Of a stretch of DNA of 64,000 nt, positions 48,315 to 60,570 are shown piece by piece. The DNA comes from Prinia subflava (Eukaryota > Chordata > Aves > Passeriformes > Cisticolidae), in the NCBI RefSeq assembly GCF_021018805.1, contig NC_086250.1, forward strand, positions 65,545,322-65,609,321, in the 5' to 3' direction. The translations under genes and the position numbers were made by a program. The notes beneath the pieces were generated by a model. That model ran no database searches. It was not told the origin of the DNA and was given only the letters and a program-made list of their open reading frames with translations. Each line of letters begins with the position of its first letter. The first letter of the stretch is position 1.

Positions 48315-50330
48315 GCTCGTACTGGTTAACAAAAATGACTAAATCATAGAAATTGTCTTGGAATCATGCTAACAATTTCTATTTTGTCTGGCTCTGGAAA
48401 GCTCCTAAGTCAAAACAAACCTGAAGTAAATCTAAGTAGACCCCCAAAATCTGGCCCACCTCTAAAGGAATGAGACATTTCCTTACTGCTGCTTTTTATC
48501 AATATCGTGTCCACCAGCCCTGCTATGTGAGGCAAAATACTTTGGTGCAGTAATTGCAATTGTAATTTTGGTCTTTTGGAAAGAGTCAGAAGCTGAAGGA
48601 TGAGACCCTTCCCATCTCTTCAAGAAAAGAGAAAGACCAGAGCAGATTAAGGAAAACCTGTATACTGTGAATATATTGTCAAAAAACCTACTCTGCTTGA
48701 TTGATTGTAATATGGAAAGCATAAGGAGATTGCTACAGTGCAAATGAGCCCTCAGTGCTGCTTCAATTGAAGCTGGAGTTACTGTTGACTCTGGAAGTAT
48801 CCCTGGAACAGAAAGGGACAGTAAAGGCACAAAGCCATTTTAGTCTTTGCACTTCCAGACCTGGAAAGTCTGTTTCATTTAGCATTACAGCTTAAAATCT
48901 CACCCAGGCGTATTGGAGTGGGGGAATGTAGGGAGAGGAGAAACTAGCAAAGGAATTTGTACATGCAATTGGACAAGCAGTGACTGATGAGGTGGCTGAA
49001 TCTAAAGGCAAAAGAGTATTTAAAAATGCAGCTTTAAAGTTGAAAAACTTTGCAAGGCCTCTAGTCACCTCGTCAACCCCTCAAATACATTAACAAATAA
49101 AACTTCTGAAAACTGCCTTAGATAAGATTTCAGGCCAAAAAAACCCACATAAATGCTGTACAGTGGTTTTAGTCTTAATGCTCTCAATTAAAGTAGTCGT
49201 AAAAATTCATTTACATATGTTTAGTAATTAATGCCATAAAGTATTCACATACAGACAATGGTGGGACACTAATTATGTCTCTCCCAGTCTGTCTGTGCAA
49301 CTATTTTTACCATATGACCTTTCTTCATAGTTTTTTTCTCAACAATCAAAAGTTTTGCTTTTAACAGTTCCAATTGCAACTTACTATGCCAAGATTTTCC
49401 AATAGTTGAAATAATTATCCACTACTCTCTTCTGATACATTTAATTATTTTTGTTGAGAATGCTGTACATATGAATCAAATTATATGAGTTGTTGCCTTC
49501 TGCCTCTATTCTGGTCGATAAAGATGATTGAAATAGATCCTCATTTCAGTTTAATTCTCTATTTTCTATGTCATGCTGCCCATGGTGTTGGGTGGTTTAC
49601 TTAAAATATCTTTGCTGGTAAATAGAATTCTCTCAGAAGACCAGATTAGAGAGGGCTATATATAGAAAGAAGCACACCAAAATCTAACATAAAACTTCCT
49701 ATGTGAAAGGCAGATTGAAGATTTTTGATATTTGACATGTATGTTTAGTACAGCTCATGCTGGACTTAAAATATTTGACAAAAGTGAGCACACTACTAAC
49801 AAAAGGAATGTAATTATTGAGTTTCTATCACCTTGTGTTGCTATACATTAATTATTCAGTGTAAAATATCTTATTGGAATGTAGCATTCATCACTTCAGA
49901 GCTGTGGTCTTTAGGGACATATTTTCTACAAGTGTCTAATCCTATTCCTCCTCACTGGAAGAAGTTGTTCCAACATAGGTTTTTGTCAGCTACAACAGAC
50001 ATGTGATATGAAACCTCTTTTCTTTGACTAAAAGGTTTTATTACAATTCTGACTGGATTTAGCTGAGATGGAAAGTAATCAAGCTACTGTAGTAAATTCA
50101 AAACTGTGCCTAGCATGGAAGTATTAATATCCACCCTAGCACTGCAGAAAATCTTTTGCTTTATCCTTTAAATCATCCAATTCTTTTTTGGCTTGTGCTG
50201 GCGAGAGCTTTCCTGGCTCTTTATGGATCATTTAAGAGGAAATGTTGAATTCTACTGGAGTCTGGAGCCAGAGTATTTTGGCTCTGTGCTCTTGAGCTGC
50301 AGGAAGGGAGACTCATTGCCACAGCCTTAG
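48315..50330. other. Non-coding stretch
   Basis: AT-rich DNA. A 115-codon minus-strand open frame at 48483-48830 has no recognised domain. Nothing else supported. Confidence 0.5.
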
Positions 50331-50335
50331 CATGA

Positions 50336-50432
50336 GCCCATCTCCTTGGCGTCAACACCTTCCGTGTGTCCCTGCAGGCTGCGGCACCGCCCGCGCTCCT
50401 CCGAGCCTGGGGTGCCCCTCCACCACAGCAAC
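50336..50432. promoter_or_regulatory. Short, dense CpG cluster
   Basis: At least seven CpGs fall between about 50350 and 50404, within GCGGCACCGCCCGCGCTCCT and neighbours. The surroundings are nearly CpG-free. It is preceded by an acceptor-like TGTCCCTGCAG (50368-50378). It is open on the minus strand as part of a 62-codon frame (50327-50515). It could be a small conserved exon, a regulatory element or chance. Composition is the only evidence. Confidence 0.25.
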
Positions 50433-50734
50433 ACTGCTGAGATTAATTGGTCTGAAAATACTCTGCCTACAAAAACCAGGAGACCACTGTTCCTGACATA
50501 AGCTCTGAACTGCATTTCAAGCTCACTAGGAGTGTTCTGTGCTCCGTGGCAGCAGCAGAATTAAACATAAGGAGTGGACTCCTGCACTGCATCCATGATT
50601 GTTGCAGCAGTGCTGCTTAAGAAATACATTATAAAACTATCAATGATATACATTTCAAAGGAATTTCAATAAAGTTCTGTGATAAAGAACACTTAGAAGA
50701 ATTTTGAAGGGATAATGATTAATTGGTTTTGTCA

Positions 50735-50860
50735 GACTTATGATGGTGCTGTCCCAGAATAACCTTTTCCATGATTTTACTGTGCTCTCAGTGAGACTGA
50801 CAGGTATCCTTGTTCTTGCCCTTCTTGAAAACTGGAACAACGTAAGCCAGCTTCCACTCA
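50735..50860 (-). mobile_element. CR1 LINE ORF2 reverse-transcriptase fragment, decayed
   Basis: Translated on the minus strand, 50856 downward reads WKLAYVVPVFKKGKNKD, the N-terminal reverse-transcriptase motif of CR1 ORF2 (family form WKLANVVPVFKKGKKED). The adjacent piece PVSLT appears in a shifted frame, and KIMEKVILG returns in the original frame. Together this is the family's NYRPVSLT...KIMEKV region, with at least two frameshifting indels. Only about 40 codons survive and both ends are lost. This is a dead retrotransposon fragment, well separated from any CR1 3' end. Confidence 0.85.
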
Positions 50861-52682
50861 GCATAATTCTCAGTGTTTCTTTCTACCTATTTTTCCTTTG
50901 TCATGTTTCCATGCACATTTGACTTTCCCTTAGGCCTTAAATATCTGGCAAGATTCATAAAAGCTTTAATGAGTCAGAAATTAGTCAGAAGACATTTGCA
51001 GCTTGTAAAAGCATCCCCTAGTTTCAAATTGATGGCATCTTTCAATCTGCTAACTGGCTTGTTTTCAACAACAGGCTATTTATTAAGAGAGAATTCCCCA
51101 CTGTGGATGCTGTTATAACAAGAATGTGCCATTGAGTGTCTAATATTAATTGTCTATCTTTATGTATTACATAGATAAATGCAACCAGTTTTTAAACTGT
51201 CGTGTTGTACAGATAGAGAGCAGACTAAATCAATTCAGTTGATAAAGAGATGTATGTCTGCTGATTCCTATGAGGATCTTCCTTGAAAGCTGCTATGAAA
51301 ATTCACTGAAACCTCACTGATTTTAGTGAATTTAATCTGAATTCAGGCCAGCTCAACAGATGAGCATATTTTATGGATTTTCTGTCTTTCTCTGGAAACT
51401 AAAATTAAGTTTAAAATTAATAATTACTAATATTTGGCGAAAGGAGACTATTTGTAATTTCTCTGCAAAGTGGAACTTTTTTGCCATTTTATGTTCATGG
51501 ATGATGACAGAGCTCATGAGGAAATAAATACATAACCAGAGACCTCAACTTAGAATGTCTGCAGCCTTTGCAGTAGGGAGAAGAATGAGGATGGAGCAGG
51601 TGTTCTGAAGTCTGGCATTTCTTCATGTTTCAATGTCTAAAATGACTTCAGCATTTGGATACATTGTTAGATATGGCTTCCCAGTTCTTCACATGATAGA
51701 AATATAATTTCATTTGATGGTAGATAAAGCAATAAAACTTTGAGCACATGAAGCTACAATGAGGGCAACACACAGGTTCAGGATATTTGAACTGACCATA
51801 TATCTCTCATCCTGGTGAATTAGTTTCAAAGCACTAGCAGTGACATATTTTCTGTATTAACCTGGAATGAAGAAGAAAAATCTTAGCTTGCAGGGGGGTT
51901 TTACATGTATAATTATTGTAATTTTTTTTCATTTGTAATTACAGTTGGAGATACTCCTCACTGATGAAATCATCACAATGAATGTAATTTCTACATTACT
52001 AATATTGCTGCCTTTGTCGATCAGTTTCCTTGTCTGCTGTTATTATGAAAAGTAGATTTTTTAAAGGTAATACCTTTGTAGCAATAATTGAAATTAATTG
52101 ATAATATCAACATATATAAGGTAATAGAGAAAAGTAAGATCTGTATAGCTCCTTACAGGAACTGTGTCAAGTCCACATAAAAACCATCAGTTATTTACAC
52201 CTGAAGAGAAGTAATCCTCAAAGAAGACTGAAAGCCGTCTAATGTAGCTTTGTTCACATGCAAAATTGTAACCTTAAATTTAGTTCTTCTCCTGAGAATA
52301 ATTTGTTAGGTGTTGAAAAGTGAAGTACTGAAAAATCTACTCAAGAAAGGAAACAGAACTGTATGCATAGTTATGATTTTGGCACAGCTCAGTTTTTTGG
52401 CTACATCTGTTTCTTAATCAATAACTGAAATCAGTAGCTGAAACAATTATTTATCTGAACATTAATAACGCTTCACTAGCTTTATTTTTTTAGATTATTA
52501 GTTTTTAACATATTGTTAGGTTAAGAACTGTGTGGACACTGCCCATTTTTAATGGATAAATCACTGTGGTGAGTGTTTGTGGAACAGAAAGCTGATGGTG
52601 GATTGGGTGTGCATTCTTACAGCTCTGAGGTGTGTGGGGATGTAGTCTATGTCCAAACAATGACACTTTTTGATTTTTTCAG
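50861..52682. other. Non-coding stretch
   Basis: AT-rich DNA with no recognised repeat. The 81-codon plus-strand open frame at 50873-51118 is unrecognised and may lie partly in decayed flanking repeat. Confidence 0.45.
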
Positions 52683-52750
52683 GGACTCACAGGATTCTCT
52701 TGTTGGAAAATCCTCTGGAGATAATCTAGTTTAACCCTCCTGCTTATTCC
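52683..52750 (-). mobile_element. Old CR1 LINE 3' end, minus strand
   Basis: The plus strand reads ACTCACAGGATTCTCTTGTTGG, then AATCCTCTGGAGATAATCTA and GTTTAACCCTCCTGCTT. This parallels a CR1 terminus of the type GAATCATAGAATGGTTTGG...CCTCTGGAGATCATCTAGTCCAACCCCCCTGCT. Divergence is high, so this is an ancient copy. The truncated side cannot be placed exactly. Confidence 0.65.
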
Positions 52751-55700
52751 TTAGTGTTTTTACGGAGACACAAATTCTGCATTTAAAAATCTGCTCTAAC
52801 AATTCTCATTTCCCAGTAACTGGGAGGTGAGGCAGAATAGAACTGGAGGGAAAAGCTGTATAAGTAACCTGAGTCTGAAGCACTGCTGGTGTAGAGGGAG
52901 TAGGGAAAAGCAATGTGATAAATTTTTACTGCATGTAGAAGTAACTTTGCTATTTTTCTTAGAATTCCTCCTTAGAGAACAGTTTGTTTATTTCTAAAGT
53001 AAGGTTTAAAACATTATTTCCTAAATTTACATGTACTTTTTGCTCTCCAAAAATAAAATATTTTATAAGTTTAGTAAGTCCATGGACAGTTTTTATAATC
53101 CAGTATATGCACACTCCATGTTATATTAAGGCACAACACTGCACCCAAATTTCACAAACACTGGCCAGCTGATGCACATCCTGTCTCGTGCAATTGCTTA
53201 TTCACTTAGAGGAAACTGGAGCCCGTGAGCTTTGATTCATAATTCCCGTTTTGATACTCAGAAAATTCTGTCTCCAGTCATACAGTGCACATTTTTCTGA
53301 TTTAAAAAGATGATTTCAGAGGTAGGTCACCGTTTTCACGTCCCTCTTGCATGAGTTAAAAAGTTCAGCTGGGACACAAATACTCAAAGTCTTCAAGCGT
53401 CTGAAGCAAGATGTTGAGAACTCTTAAATTACTGCACTATCAAGATAGATGAAATGGTAAACAGCACTTGAGCAATCAAAACTCTGATTTCATGCTTCCT
53501 TTTAAAGAATAAAAGGTCCCCAGAAAGTATTTCTGCATTCCTCTTCACTCAGTTTCCCCTTGCAATTCAAAAGCAAATATGACTTGTTTGATATAACAAA
53601 CTGAGGTGGAGGTGAACCAAAAGACCCACTCTTACATGGCAATCATGGAACACAAAACCATGAATTATGCAGTGAACTTAATATGATCCCATGCAAGGAG
53701 GGGACCTAAAACATTGCAGTGTTCGTGGCACATTGCTTCTCCTGCTCCAATATAGTAAAACTGACATAAAACATCTTGGAGGAAACGCCTATTAGACATT
53801 AACAATTTGCCATGCAGGTTAGATTCTTGTCAGATAAATGCAGAGTTAAAACATCCCATTTACTTGGTACCTTGTTTCCCAGAAAAGGAAGTTAGGAAAA
53901 AGCCACAGAAATCCAATCTGTGAAACATTAGGGTAGTCTGAAGAAATTCCTCTTTCCCCCAAGTGTGTTCTCCTGTTTTATATGTCTGAAAAGGGGATGC
54001 ATACAATTGTGGTGAAAGGGTTGAAGATATCTCAGTGAATGGGATTGGGGAACAAGGGTACACAGCACACTCTTGTGTAGACTTATCAGTATATACACAC
54101 ACACACATGCATTTAAACCTAATGTTTCATATATTTTAATGTTATGAAGCCCATTTCTATTACTGTTACAAAGTAGAACTGAGATACCATCATTAATATA
54201 GCTCTACCTTTAACACGTCCCCACAGAAATACTTTTGTTCACTGTTTTACCCCAATAAGGTCACACTTCTGCCTTCATAAGGAAGATTTTATCAATTATC
54301 TCCCCTTGTACCTCATTTCACCCTCACCCTAAAATCTGTTTTGCCTTTGCTGTGCAAAGTAAGATGACAAAGTATGAACACACAGGGGTAGCATGTCCAT
54401 AATGTGATAGTAGCTCTTGGTCATGCAAAAGGAAGGGATAATACTGGTTTATTCTTGCACTGATACTCAACAGACGGCTGTTTACAATTGTGGTATACAA
54501 GCAAGGAGAGGATGGGACAAAATACATATCCTTGCAAAAGGAGTAAGGATGAAGAAAGTCCCGCCTTGATTATGTTAGTTTGTGAGTAATCCGTTCAAAG
54601 TTTCATGATATACCTTTATGAAATAGAAACATGCAGATTTCCGGTTTCTGGGACTGGTGTCCAAGATCCTGGACCCTTCTTTTATGCTGAAATTTCTTGT
54701 TTCTTTTTATTTTCACTGGGAATTGAGCACTCTGAAAAATTATGTTACAAACAAACCACCACAAAGATGAGGCTTTTTCTATGAGATGTACTAAAACGAG
54801 CCTTTCTTTAGTACAAACCTACTAAAAAATTACTACATGCAATCCAAGGAACAAGCTGAAATATGTATGATGAAATTAATCCCCAAACTGGTCTCTATTC
54901 TCATATTCTCTTATCCACATTTTGCCCTTTCTTTCTTCTACTGCGGTTTCTTTTCCCCACTTTATCACCTCTTAAATATGCTCTGTTTTCTTACTGCTGG
55001 GAGAAGTTATTGTATTGTTCTGCTGTTTCCCAGATGTTGATGTCATTTGCCATACAGATGACTTCAGAAGCTATTGAAAGAAACAGAGATATCTACTAAG
55101 ATGTTGGCTAAACGTTTAAAAATATAGGTGGTCACCAAGATTAAGATGCCAGTTTAAGAAGGTTAGATTCAACAAAACTAATAGATTCTTCTGAATTGCA
55201 TTTAATTTGATTTAACTCAGCAGATAAAATCCTTTCATTGTTTGTCTGTATTCAACTCTCTAAATTTAAAGAATTCAACCACATATTTTTTGTCAGAGAT
55301 AAAACAATGACTTACTCAAATGGCCTGACAAATGAACTGCTTCATAGAGGAAAATGTAACTACAAAAATCAGGGGAAATTAGGATTTATTATTCTCTGTG
55401 GTGATATAATAGTTGCTCCCCTCATACTCTGAATCTGATTAAAGATTGTTACTGTCTATAGAGTATTAAATTACAACAGTTTCAAGATCAGACCTAATAA
55501 GAGAAAACTCACTGTTCACTGAATATTCAAGAATCTTGAACCAATCAACACAATTGAAGACATCTTTTCAGTATTATCAGGTTTATCATATATACATATA
55601 CTGGCCACACCGGCATATTTAATATCAGCATATCCTCTCAAAGTTCATATAAAAACAGGTCAGAATTGAAACTGAACTTCCTTGCACTGTTGGATCACAA

Positions 55701-56663
55701 TCCAAATGAAACACCATGTTGGGTTAGTATATCTTCTTATCCAGACTTTATATATAAACGTAAATTCTCATTCTTTAGATGAAGATATTTAACTTATTCT
55801 TTCTCAGATATATTTGGTATTTTTTTATGCATCAGTTTTGAATTCCACATCATCCCTCAGTATTGTTCTACTTCATGTATCAAAAAATACAAATTTGGAA
55901 AAACTTTTGTTTCCTTTAAATGTTTAGACCATCACTGAAGGAAAAGTTTGACAACAACAGTTGAGTTTCCATGTTCTGTGCTAGCTTGAACTAAATCTGA
56001 TTTGGAAAAATTGAATGTGAATAACCACGTATGTCAAGTAGTCTGCAAGCTAGCAGATATTTTGTGAGAAATATAAACATGGAACAGTGCTCTTTTACAA
56101 ACCAGAAATGTTGATGCCAGACCACTTTCTTCTTCCCTGAAACAGAAAACAAAAGTGTTATTATGCAGGCAAAAGAAATAAAGCCAATTTACAGAGGTTC
56201 TTCTAACACTTCATCCAACTGACTACAAAGCTTTTGTAGCTTGTGTAGCAAATGAATTGTTATGAGGAGCTTGATTAGTAAACTGGGTAAAAATTGATCC
56301 ACAACTGAGATATCAATGTGAACTTGATGTTAGATTTAATGTGATCCACCAGAAAAACATTCTGAAAGGAACTGCATAGAGCCTATGAAGAAAAAAAACC
56401 CTCTTAGAGGACCAATCCTCTACTGCCTTTTTATTTTTTGTTGCAGGACAAATGTCCTTTCTCCAGTCATTTTCCTCAAGTTCAAATTTAGAATCTTAAT
56501 CTTTGAACAGTTCAGGAACTGAGCACTGTTTCAGTAAGCCCACATTCAATAAATTTTGAGAGTAAGTGTACAAAGCCGGATATGAAAGGAAAAAAGGTAA
56601 TAAAATGACTAATAAGAAGAAAGAGTTAATCACTAAGCTGTACATTTATGCCATGGCACAAGA
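52751..56663. other. Non-coding stretch
   Basis: AT-rich DNA with a short (AC)n at 54090-54107. A segment at 53160-53420 holds a few CpGs (53188, 53225, 53249, 53331, 53339 and 53398) and may be a small conserved element. Open frames up to 82 codons are unrecognised. Confidence 0.45.
54090..54107 (+). repeat. Short TA/(AC)n microsatellite
   Basis: ATATAC followed by about seven AC units. Confidence 0.85.
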
Positions 56664-56997
56664 TCAAAGGAACTTAACATGCTTGACAAGTTTATCTATC
56701 TTGGTAGCATTCTCTCCAAACCAGCAGCAAATGATGGTGAAATATTTCCCTACATTTCTAAAGAGAGTTCATCCTTTGGTCATTTCCAAACTTATGTTTG
56801 CAGTTTGTTATGGAGGCAAGAGCTCCAACCACCACCCCTCTGTAGTTATCCCAGTCTGCACTTTTGTCACTCCTGTCCATGCACAAGGGCTGTGTGTTGT
56901 GTGTGACTCCTGTGACTCTATAAACAGCACACACCATTTCTGCAAGCATCACCTCTGTATTGCCCTCAAAACCTCTCATTTGCGCTGGGCTACGTAA
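56664..56997 (+). mobile_element. Decayed non-LTR retrotransposon ORF2, C-terminal part of reverse transcriptase (not CR1-like)
   Basis: In the frame starting at about 56664 the plus strand encodes LNMLDKFIYLGSILSK, then AANDGEI, ISKESSSFGHF and TYV. This follows the pattern DKFxYLGSxLS..A..DxEI..RIxKAS.AFGRL..V found downstream of the catalytic core in RTE/jockey-like LINE proteins. In another frame, STHHFCKHHLCIALKTSHLRW at about 56925-56990 resembles the later HFHxxxLRxILxIxW block of the same proteins. The two blocks are about 200 nt apart and in different frames, so there are frameshifts or deletions between them. It overlaps a 143-codon frame (56566-56997) that is not a gene. The exact clade cannot be settled by eye. 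Confidence 0.6.
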
Positions 56998-59900
56998 AAA
57001 TCCAGGATGGAAAACTTCAGGATAGTTGCACAGATTTTTTATGGCCAATAGGGGTATAGCAAAAGCACACTTTTAGGCCAATAAAAACATTTTTGGAATA
57101 CCCTGAAATCTTTCTGGAAAGCTTCACCAAACGCTATCAGTAACTGGGACAAAATGAATTTCATGTAAAAAAAATCAAGGTGAAATGCTACCATAGAGTT
57201 TGTGATAAAGTGAAAAACCAAACCAGAGACAGAAGAAAAGTGAAAAGAATAAAATTATGTCAACCAAACAGCCCAAATTCAGAGACCTTCTGGCTTGTAA
57301 CAATGTATGTTCTTCACAAATTCTATCAAAATGAAAGTAAGTGTATAAACCTGAAAAATGGTGGTCACTGACTGTAATGGTCACCTGTGTACTAATGGAC
57401 AAGCAAGTCATTCCATTCTGACTACGCCATTATGTTTTCATTCTTTTTAGAACATAAGAGAGAACAACAAACAATATAATCACACATTTTACTTTTTCTA
57501 CATAACAGAAGTCGAAGACAAGTTAGATGCAAAGATTACTAATTAATTCATATATCACACAACGTTGCTAATTAGTACTCATTATTTTTTCCTACAGTTC
57601 ACTCTTCTGTGAAATTTACCACAAAACCACCTTTTAGAGTTATGTTTATTACTGGGTTTTGTTTACAGCTGTATTTTTTTACCATCTTTATTGCACAAAC
57701 ACCGTTCCAGTGCTATATCCTTTTACCATTCTTCTCTCAGGCCAGATCTGTTTTATCCCCTCTGCCCAGACATGCCAGCTGTGCCAGCTGCCTGCAATTT
57801 CAACGTGAGCTGTCAGAAATGTGGACCCTGGCCATTAATTACTTTGTGAGGAGTCTCATTGTTGGTCCATAAGAAGACCACGTATTTTTGTGTGTTCAGC
57901 ATCTCCAGGGAGCACACACAGACCACTTCCCCAGTGCAGCTGGATGTGAGGCAGCTCCAAACACAGGCAATTCCAAATCACCTGCTCCACTTTATCCCAT
58001 TAAGAATTCTGTATCCACTTGGTGCAACCTCTGGGATACACAGTAAAAACAGCCCAGGGTTTCACATGGAGCAGGGATAGTCCATATTGACATGTTTTAG
58101 ATTTTTGTTTCCCTCAGCCTAGAAGGCACGCAGGTCCACAATTAGGTCTGTGTTGTTCCAAGGTGCAGACATGTAATTGGTTTTGAGTGTGGCTTGTTTG
58201 AATTAGTAATGACTCTGGGAGGAGAGCTTTGGGGTCTGCTGAGCAAACAGCTGCAAAAACCTACTCAGCTCCATTACAATCAGGAACATGAACTGTCAGA
58301 ATGCACTAAAACTCAGTGAGGATACAGAGAACTATGTGTTCATACTATACACTGGTCTAAGCAGTGATTTCAAAGTGAGAGTGAATATAAATGCTATTTT
58401 CCTTGTAGCACCCAAAAAATAAGTTTTTGCCAGTAATTGCTATTATTTCCATTGGCTTTCTTGCTTGCAGGTGTGCTAAATATCAGGAAAACTGGAGTTA
58501 TGATTACTGTCCATTCCTTCATTTTTACAAAATTATTCCTTGACTAGGTTTTCTGAATTTTTATTTTTAATTATAACACTTATTTCTGCTGCAGAAGAAA
58601 TACAGATACATTGTATTTCTTGCAATAGTCCTCGGAAATCCTGTTAAAAATCTCTTATTAAGTGTCTCATTAAAATGAACAAAAATAAACCATAGTCTTT
58701 CACTAAAACGAACAAAAATAAACTTTATTCTCTGAGATCTCTAAATGGGGAGTCTGATACTGAGTAACAGGTGAGCAAACAGCCAAATGGAGGAAGGAAG
58801 TGGGAGGACAGCGAGTTATCAGAGCAGGTGTTGCTTCATAAATTGTCACGGACAGCTCCATAATAAGGAGACAGGATCATGCAATGACTATCTCCTGGCT
58901 TGTGTTTCAGAATAACAGTTTTCAAAAAATGAAAAAATCTCTTCTCTAGGATGCTCAATGATAATATTTAACTAATGAGCATTCTTTTCCTCCAAACTTC
59001 TAAGACCCTGCTCTATTGCACAAGTGAAAACAGTGATTTCCTGGCCTTAAATTTCATGTATTTTCTGCTTAATTTTCTATTGTTAGCTGAGAAATTAATT
59101 TTAAATTTTATTTTAAAAAATAAGTTTGAAAGGGTGTCCTGTCTGCCCAATGAGGATGTGAATGTGACTGTCCCATATATGTGACTCAGGTGTCAACCAT
59201 TTGCTGCCTTGCAGGAAACTAAAATTTTGATTCATTCTGCCTCATCCCATTTTTTTTTTAATATATTTTTGTTTTAAATGTAAGCAGACATGACACACTT
59301 TCAAGAGAAGTGGTTTAAATGCTGGACTATAGAAAGAATATATATGCTTTTTCCATACTGTTGAAGGACCCCTCCTTTGCTTAATTTCATTTTCATTGCT
59401 GCCATGTCAGCTTTTTCCAATACAACCACATCATCAAAAAGTCACAGCTCTCTTCTAAACATACTACTACTACTAAATGTTTTGTCACCTATTCTATGGC
59501 TTTACTAAGTATATATGTTATGCACACTGAATTTTTTTATTAGTTAAAATTTCTCTTATAATATTGTTGATCAGTGACAGACTAGCTTATCTTTTACATT
59601 TCACTGGATACAAGCAATTGTTTGAATACTGTTTTTAAAAATATAAAAGAAAATCTTTATAGTCTCTAGTCTTCAAGATATAATGGTGGATAGATGGGAT
59701 TCAAGAGAATTTACATGCTCTGCTTAACTTTTATTTATAAGCTTTATTACAAACCAGTTAAGATGAATTCCAAATGAAAAGCCTGGGAAAATACGACTGA
59801 ATTAAAAAACTCTGCTCTTCCCAGGTCAGGAATTTCCCCTAGCTGTTGTCTTTAAAGGATGACAGACTCATGATACATGTTTCTCTTATTTTTTTAATTG

Positions 59901-60430
59901 CATAGCATGTACTTGATCATTCAGGTCTAAATTGCTAATCTTCACAATTAGTAAACTGAATAAAATATCTACAGGGTCTCCTGCTTTGTAAGCAGAAACG
60001 TTAATTTTGGCTGTGGTGCCCTCTGTGAGTAGGGAGATATATTTACAGGAACAGCATAGAAAATACAAACAGAAGTGGTAATTCAATTTTATTTGAAACA
60101 TTTCAAAATACACTTTGCAAATGATTGTGTGAGTATATTCTGATTTCTTCCAGTACTGTTTGTTCCAGTTCTGTGCCATAGGTTTACAGCAATGCTAACA
60201 AGCTGGCCTGATCAATAGCCTCTGTGGATTTCTGGACAGTGGCATCAATTATTGTGCTGTTCCCCAGCGAAAAACAACTGCTGATATAATGATTTATTAA
60301 CCAGCATGGCTGCCCTGGAAAAAGACAAAAGGCCTTATTCTTCTCTCATTTTCCCATACATGAAACCAGAAGAATTTCACCGACTTCAAAGGAGCTACTC
60401 CTGCTTTTCTGAAGAATGAGGCAGATCTGA
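56998..60430. other. Non-coding stretch
   Basis: AT-rich DNA. The part at 57700-58250 is compositionally more mixed but unrecognised. A 33-bp-period duplication lies at 58671-58723. Open frames up to 97 codons are unrecognised. Confidence 0.45.
58671..58723 (+). repeat. 33-bp-spaced direct repeat
   Basis: TAAAATGAACAAAAATAAAC at 58671-58690 recurs with one mismatch at 58704-58723. Short A-rich local duplication. Confidence 0.85.
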
Positions 60431-60459
60431 ATCAAGTTTGAGTCCTGCATGCTGACAGC

Positions 60460-60570
60460 TCAGAGGAAAGTGTATCCATTACACAGTTAGTGTGCAGAGC
60501 AGAGCGGATCTGACCACGCCGAGCTCCTCGCAGGGACAAGCTGTTTATTAAAGGAAGGGAGATGTCAAAA
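60460..60570. promoter_or_regulatory. Small CpG-containing patch, candidate conserved element
   Basis: Four CpGs fall within about 30 bases (60504-60531), inside AGCGGATCTG, ACGCCGAGCT and CTCGCAGG. An AT-rich TTTATTAAAGGAAGGG follows. The flanks are AT-rich. No repeat match or coding sense. Composition is the only evidence. Confidence 0.2.

Noticed and set aside
56566..56997. 143-codon open frame as a host gene
   Set aside because: Most of it overlaps a frameshifted LINE relic whose recognisable motifs fall in a different frame.
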